IMG/VR virus record: IMGVR_UViG_3300035703_000189
Location: 1 to 40,014 of that record
DNA from: a virus
DNA: 40,014 nucleotides
Strand: one strand, 5' to 3'
Below are positions 37,563 through 40,014 of this stretch, in pieces (position 1 is the stretch's first letter; every line of letters begins with the position of its first letter). A program made the translations under genes and the position numbers. The notes beneath the pieces were generated by a model. The model was not told where the DNA came from. It worked only from the letters and a program-made list of their open reading frames with translations, and ran no database searches.

Positions 37563-38014
37563 CCCGCATCCTAGCCATCGACCCAGGCCTGTCAGGCGGC
37601 CTGGCCTACCTCGGGCCAAGCGGAATCATCCTCAACAGTATGCCCACCACCGACCAGGACATCAGCATCCTGGTGAGCGACAGGCTGGCGATCTCGGATG
37701 TCTGCTACATCGAGAAGGTCGGAGGCTATGTGGGCGGCAAGGGCGCCCCGGGCAGCTCCATGTTCAACTTCGGCTACAACGTCGGCTTCCTTCACGGCCT
37801 GATTGCGGCCTCGAAGACCCGGGTGATTGAGGTTCCGCCGCAGCGCTGGCAGAAGACGATTGGGGCCGGCACCAAGGCGACGCACGGCGCCAAATGGAAG
37901 AGCCACCTGAAGGGCATCGCGCAGCAGCGACAGCCCCGCCAGGTGATCACACTGAAGACCGCGGACGCTGTACTGATCCTGGAGCACGCCATGATTGCGG
38001 AGGGCCTCAAGTGA
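37559..38014 (+). CDS. RuvC-like Holliday junction resolvase
   Basis: 151 residues from GTG 37559. RILAIDPGLSGGLAYL (D8), YIEKVGG (E52) and TLKTADAVLILEHA (D136, with His143 nearby) are the acidic motifs of the RuvC/RNase H-fold resolvases. The middle (SSMFNFGYNVGFLHGLIAAS ... VPPQRWQKTIG) is typical of phage members. It should cut branched DNA before or during packaging. It is placed between the two RHH paralogues. Confidence 0.88.
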   Translation: MTRILAIDPGLSGGLAYLGPSGIILNSMPTTDQDISILVSDRLAISDVCYIEKVGGYVGGKGAPGSSMFNFGYNVGFLHGLIAASKTRVIEVPPQRWQKTIGAGTKATHGAKWKSHLKGIAQQRQPRQVITLKTADAVLILEHAMIAEGLK

Positions 38015-38238
38015 TCAACAAGAAGACGATCACCAGCGCCGTGGCCGCGGGCTGGATCTCATTCTCGGAGCCGAAGGAGCGGCAACTATCTCGAAACTTT
38101 GCTCAGCCCATCGAGGCCTTCGACAGCGAGCTGGCATACCGGCTGTGGAACAACGGGGCCGACACCGACACGGTGGCCCGGGCCATCGGATGCAAGCGCC
38201 GGTTCGTGGCCCAGATCATCAAGGAGTACAAGCGATGA
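38011..38238 (+). CDS. Small helix-turn-helix protein
   Basis: 75 residues from GTG 38011 (GTGA overlap). ELAYRLWNNGADTDTVARAI, GCKRRFVAQIIKEYKR is a clear resolvase-type HTH at the C-terminus; the N-terminus (KKTITSAVAAGWISFSEPKE) is a short helical arm. Likely a DNA-binding regulator. Overlaps the second RHH gene. Confidence 0.65.
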   Translation: MINKKTITSAVAAGWISFSEPKERQLSRNFAQPIEAFDSELAYRLWNNGADTDTVARAIGCKRRFVAQIIKEYKR

Positions 38239-38393
38239 AACCCAAACCCAAACGTCCCGTTGCTAAGATGTTTGTCGTCAGTGACGACACGCACAAGCGA
38301 CTCAAAGAATACGCAAAGCGCAAAGGCTATAAGCTGCAGTACGTTGCAGATGAGGCGGTCAGTGAATACCTAAAGAGACAGGAGGCGAAATGA
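38235..38393 (+). CDS. Small ribbon-helix-helix-like protein (paralogue of 37425)
   Basis: 52 residues, ATGA overlap. KPKRPVAKMFVVSDDTHKRL, KEYAKRKGYKLQYVADEAVS and EYLKRQEAK show a basic arm, a strand and two helices, matching the RHH fold and the protein at 37425. The two could form homo- or heterodimers with different operators. Confidence 0.7.
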   Translation: MKPKPKRPVAKMFVVSDDTHKRLKEYAKRKGYKLQYVADEAVSEYLKRQEAK

Positions 38394-38590
38394 GCAAAAA
38401 ACAAACCGAAGAAGAACAGTACCGCATCACCTTGAAGGGGCTTCTGTCCATTTACCTGCCGGACGAGAAGGTGGCGGAAGTGTACAACGCAATCGAACTC
38501 TCCTGCCGTCGTAACGGCTGGGGAATCACAATCGACGAGGAAAACAAATTGGACTTCGTTCGGATGGTGAAAGCGGAGGACAAGCAATGA
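38390..38590 (+). CDS. Small hypothetical protein
   Basis: 66 residues, ATGA overlap with SD GGAGG upstream. It is acidic and helical (EEQYRITLKGLLSIYLPDEK, VAEVYNAIELSCRRNGWGIT) and ends in DFVRMVKAEDKQ. No family recognised. It opens an AT-richer run of small genes (38.4-39.9 kb). Confidence 0.6.
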   Translation: MSKKQTEEEQYRITLKGLLSIYLPDEKVAEVYNAIELSCRRNGWGITIDEENKLDFVRMVKAEDKQ

Positions 38591-38940
38591 ACCGCGAACA
38601 AACCAAAGAAACCATCCGCGTTATGGATGCATCTATCAATGGAATGGAAGTGGAATCCAAACTGATTGGCACTTATGATTGGGTACTCGATAAAAACCCA
38701 AGTTGGAACTGGCTCAACTACGACTACCGTATCAAACCCACTGCAAAGTTTCGCCCGTGGACTGCGGATGAGGTGCCGCTGGGGGCGTGGATGAGGGATG
38801 TTTCAAAACAAGACTACCGATGGTTGATTCACACATCGGGAAACGCTGACACACGCAAAGATTGGCTTGTGGGCTACAAACACTCCACCGACGGCGGCAA
38901 AACATGGCACCCGTGCGGGGTGATGGAGGAAACCGAATGA
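38587..38940 (+). CDS. Conserved small phage protein with WNxxxYDYRIKP motif
   Basis: 117 residues, ATGA overlap. TKETIRVMDASINGMEVESK, WVLDKNPSWNWLNYDYRIKP is the widely shared phage layout 'k..I.vM.A...G..ie.......W......W.W...dYRik'. A second half (RPWTADEVPLGAWMRDVSKQ ... KHSTDGGKTWHPCGVME) is a small beta domain. These proteins occur in many phages near early genes; function unknown to me. Confidence 0.7.
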   Translation: MNREQTKETIRVMDASINGMEVESKLIGTYDWVLDKNPSWNWLNYDYRIKPTAKFRPWTADEVPLGAWMRDVSKQDYRWLIHTSGNADTRKDWLVGYKHSTDGGKTWHPCGVMEETE

Positions 38941-39254
38941 GCAACCAACCAAACCCCAACGTATTTTTCCGAGGTGAGGACATGGGAATCGGAAACTTTC
39001 CAATCAAAGGAGGAACAATAAACGACGGAGGACCGGCGTTTCCGATGGGATATCATCCCGAAGGCAACAATGCTGACCACTTCGGCATGACCCTGCGCCA
39101 GTACGCAGCAATCAAACTGTGCGTACCAGACAGTGGAACGGATTGGCTTGATGAGATGATTGTGAAGTCGAGAAACTTCGACGTAAACGATTCAACACTC
39201 GCAATGTTTAGGTCAACAGACGCATTGCTCAAAGCGAGGGAGGCCAAGCTGTGA
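38937..39254 (+). CDS. Conserved small phage protein with DGGPAFP...GMTLRQYAA motif
   Basis: 105 residues from ATG 38937 (ATGA overlap). INDGGPAFPMGYHPEGNN and HFGMTLRQYAAIKLCVPDSG match a very common phage pattern (DGG.AFP......GMtLRdyfA..al), followed by a variable tail (TDWLDEMIVKSRNFDVNDST). The role is not known. SD GGGAGG at its 3' end serves the next gene. Confidence 0.72.
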   Translation: MSNQPNPNVFFRGEDMGIGNFPIKGGTINDGGPAFPMGYHPEGNNADHFGMTLRQYAAIKLCVPDSGTDWLDEMIVKSRNFDVNDSTLAMFRSTDALLKAREAKL

Positions 39255-39595
39255 ACCATCTTGGTGACACCAACAAAATGGTCGGTGAAGACCATATTCG
39301 TGACGCCACGAAAATGGTCAGCGATACGCCGAGGACGGATGCGAAGCGTGGTTTTCATGATTTGGACACCGCCGTTGATGCTGAGTTTTCTGAACAACTC
39401 GAACGCGAACTCAACGCAGCCAACAAAACAATCAGGCTTCAACATGAACTGATGACGACAGCGGAGAAGCGTGGAGTGGACAAGGCGAAAGAGGAACTAA
39501 ACGAAGCCAACCAGCGTATCAAGCAACTCGAATCCGAGAACGATGCACTCCGCGCTGATCTGTTGCTGTGGGAGGAGAAGGAGGCCAAGCCGTGA
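39251..39595 (+). CDS. Coiled-coil SDTPRTDA-family protein (array member)
   Basis: 114 residues from GTG 39251 (GTGA overlap). A 22-residue N-terminal extension with a repeated NKMV/TKMV element (GDTNKMVGEDHIRDATKMV) precedes SDTPRTDAKRGFHDLDTAVD, which is identical to the gene spanning the join. Then comes a long coiled coil (EELNEANQRIKQLESENDAL). Its first half shares an 85-bp identical DNA stretch with that gene, so the duplication is recent. Confidence 0.78.
   Translation: MNHLGDTNKMVGEDHIRDATKMVSDTPRTDAKRGFHDLDTAVDAEFSEQLERELNAANKTIRLQHELMTTAEKRGVDKAKEELNEANQRIKQLESENDALRADLLLWEEKEAKP
39332..39416 (+). repeat. 85-bp exact duplicate of 1-85 / 39888-39972
   Basis: Identical over 85 bases to the corresponding part of the gene across the join, then the two diverge abruptly at CAACG. 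In circular form the two copies are about 0.56 kb apart. It marks a recent segmental duplication or gene conversion within the paralogue array. Confidence 0.92.
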
Positions 39596-39876
39596 GCAAA
39601 TACCCTAGGACTGACGCAGCCCGTCTAAAAGATGTCTGCCGTCACATGGCAATGGCGGCAGAATGCACTCGGATGGAGTACGAGCTGAACGAAGCAAAGG
39701 CCCGCATCAATCGGCTGGAGGAGACGGGAGATGCGCTGATGGAAATCGTCGAAGGCGCTCGCAGCGAGCGATGGAACGTGAATGGATTCAGGCTGAAAGA
39801 TACGCCTGAATGGGTTCAGTTCTACGTTTCTTTTCGCAAAGCCAAAAGGTCCAAACGGAAGGAGGCCAAGCCGTGA
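39592..39876 (+). CDS. Coiled-coil YPRTDA-family protein (array member)
   Basis: 94 residues from GTG 39592 (GTGA overlap, SD GGAGG). SKYPRTDAARLKDVCRHMAM, EYELNEAKARINRLEETGDA, then a W/F-containing tail ending AKRSKRKEAKP. The RINRLEETGDAL segment and KEAKP ending tie it to its neighbours. The junction sequence GGAGGCCAAGCCGTGAGC recurs at the start of the next gene. Function unknown. Confidence 0.78.
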   Translation: MSKYPRTDAARLKDVCRHMAMAAECTRMEYELNEAKARINRLEETGDALMEIVEGARSERWNVNGFRLKDTPEWVQFYVSFRKAKRSKRKEAKP

Positions 39877-40014
39877 GCGACACACCAAGGACGGATGCGA
39901 AGCGTGGTTTTCATGATTTGGACACCGCCGTTGATGCTGAGTTTTCTGAACAACTCGAACGCGAACTCAACGTCGCGAACGACCGCATCAAGCGGCTGGA
40001 GGAGGCGGGGGATG
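39873..40014 (+). CDS. Coiled-coil SDTPRTDA-family protein, 5' part (continues at 1-240)
   Basis: GTG start at 39873 overlapping the previous stop, with AAGGAGG upstream. The frame is open to the contig end and continues in frame at the start of the window, giving an 84-residue protein in the closed genome. See the entry at 1-240. Confidence 0.88.
   Translation, partial: MSDTPRTDAKRGFHDLDTAVDAEFSEQLERELNVANDRIKRLEEAGD
39888..40014. repeat. Terminal direct repeat, right copy
   Basis: Exact copy of bases 1-127. Because 42 of its 127 bases extend past the 85-bp internal duplicate, the circular join does not rest on the local repeat alone. Confidence 0.95.

Noticed and set aside
1-40014. tRNA genes, CRISPR arrays, insertion sequences, integrase or att sites
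   Set aside because: Looked for on both strands by eye; no cloverleaf, spaced repeats, transposase or recombinase motifs found. A tRNAscan or ARAGORN run would be decisive for tRNAs.

Overview
The window looks like the complete genome of a small tailed bacteriophage, assembled as a circle (or with terminal redundancy). The first 127 bases recur exactly as the last 127 bases, and one gene reads across this join, so the unique length is about 39,887 bp. Every gene I can support is on the + strand. Most neighbours are joined by 4-nt ATGA/GTGA stop-start overlaps, and no gap without a gene exceeds about 155 bp. The DNA is GC-rich, with AT-richer islands at about 16.55-17.85 kb, 31.1-32.8 kb and 36.75-37.02 kb. 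I see no integrase, repressor/lysogeny module, tRNA, CRISPR array, DNA polymerase or RNA polymerase. The virion genes (portal, SU10-like major capsid protein, adaptor, nozzle/stabilisation-type protein, several large ejection-type proteins, no tape measure or sheath) suggest a short-tailed, podovirus-like phage. The host cannot be read from the sequence. Many structural genes lack a Shine-Dalgarno site, which hints at a host that tolerates SD-poor initiation.

Layout: (1) 39.25 kb through the join to 1.63 kb holds small early-type genes, including a tandem family of about five coiled-coil paralogues. (2) 1.6-7.5 kb is the replication module: an OB/SSB-like protein with an acidic tail, an HTH protein with a possible RNA polymerase alpha-CTD-like region, a stand-alone PolB-type 3'-5' exonuclease, a PIF1/RecD-like helicase, an AEP primase fused to an SF3 helicase, a separate CHC2-type zinc-finger protein whose first codons lie in a large inverted repeat with four 10-bp iteron-like motifs, and a small HTH protein. 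(3) 7.5-10.8 kb has a glycosyltransferase, a LacI-HTH protein in the TerS position, and the large terminase with a Cys4 N-terminus. (4) 10.8-16.2 kb has portal, scaffold and major capsid protein, followed by a strong intrinsic terminator and three small virion proteins. (5) 16.2-19.3 kb has a tail fibre with a self-cleaving S74 chaperone, two holin-like proteins, an overlapping small ORF/lipoprotein pair and small conserved genes. (6) 19.3-36.3 kb has an adaptor with two carbohydrate-binding-like inserts, a 939-residue nozzle-type protein, a fibre, ejection proteins including a 1897-residue giant protein, and a large collagen/Gly-Thr-rich fibre. (7) 36.3-39.3 kb has accessory genes, a lytic transglycosylase, a RuvC-like resolvase flanked by two ribbon-helix-helix paralogues, and small conserved phage proteins.

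The most unusual feature is the giant 1897-residue ORF. Two small ORFs sit inside it in another frame, one with its own SD and resembling a known small phage family (DUF6496 type). In both places the small ORF's frame has the genome's normal GC-rich third positions and the giant's frame does not. These two overprinted stretches flank an AT-richer inserted domain, and a roughly 50-residue tag-like module occurs twice in the giant protein. The giant therefore looks like a fusion of formerly separate genes running through small genes in an alternative frame. The second strong signal is the iteron-like inverted repeat at 6826-6975, a candidate replication origin or operator beside the primase-helicase.
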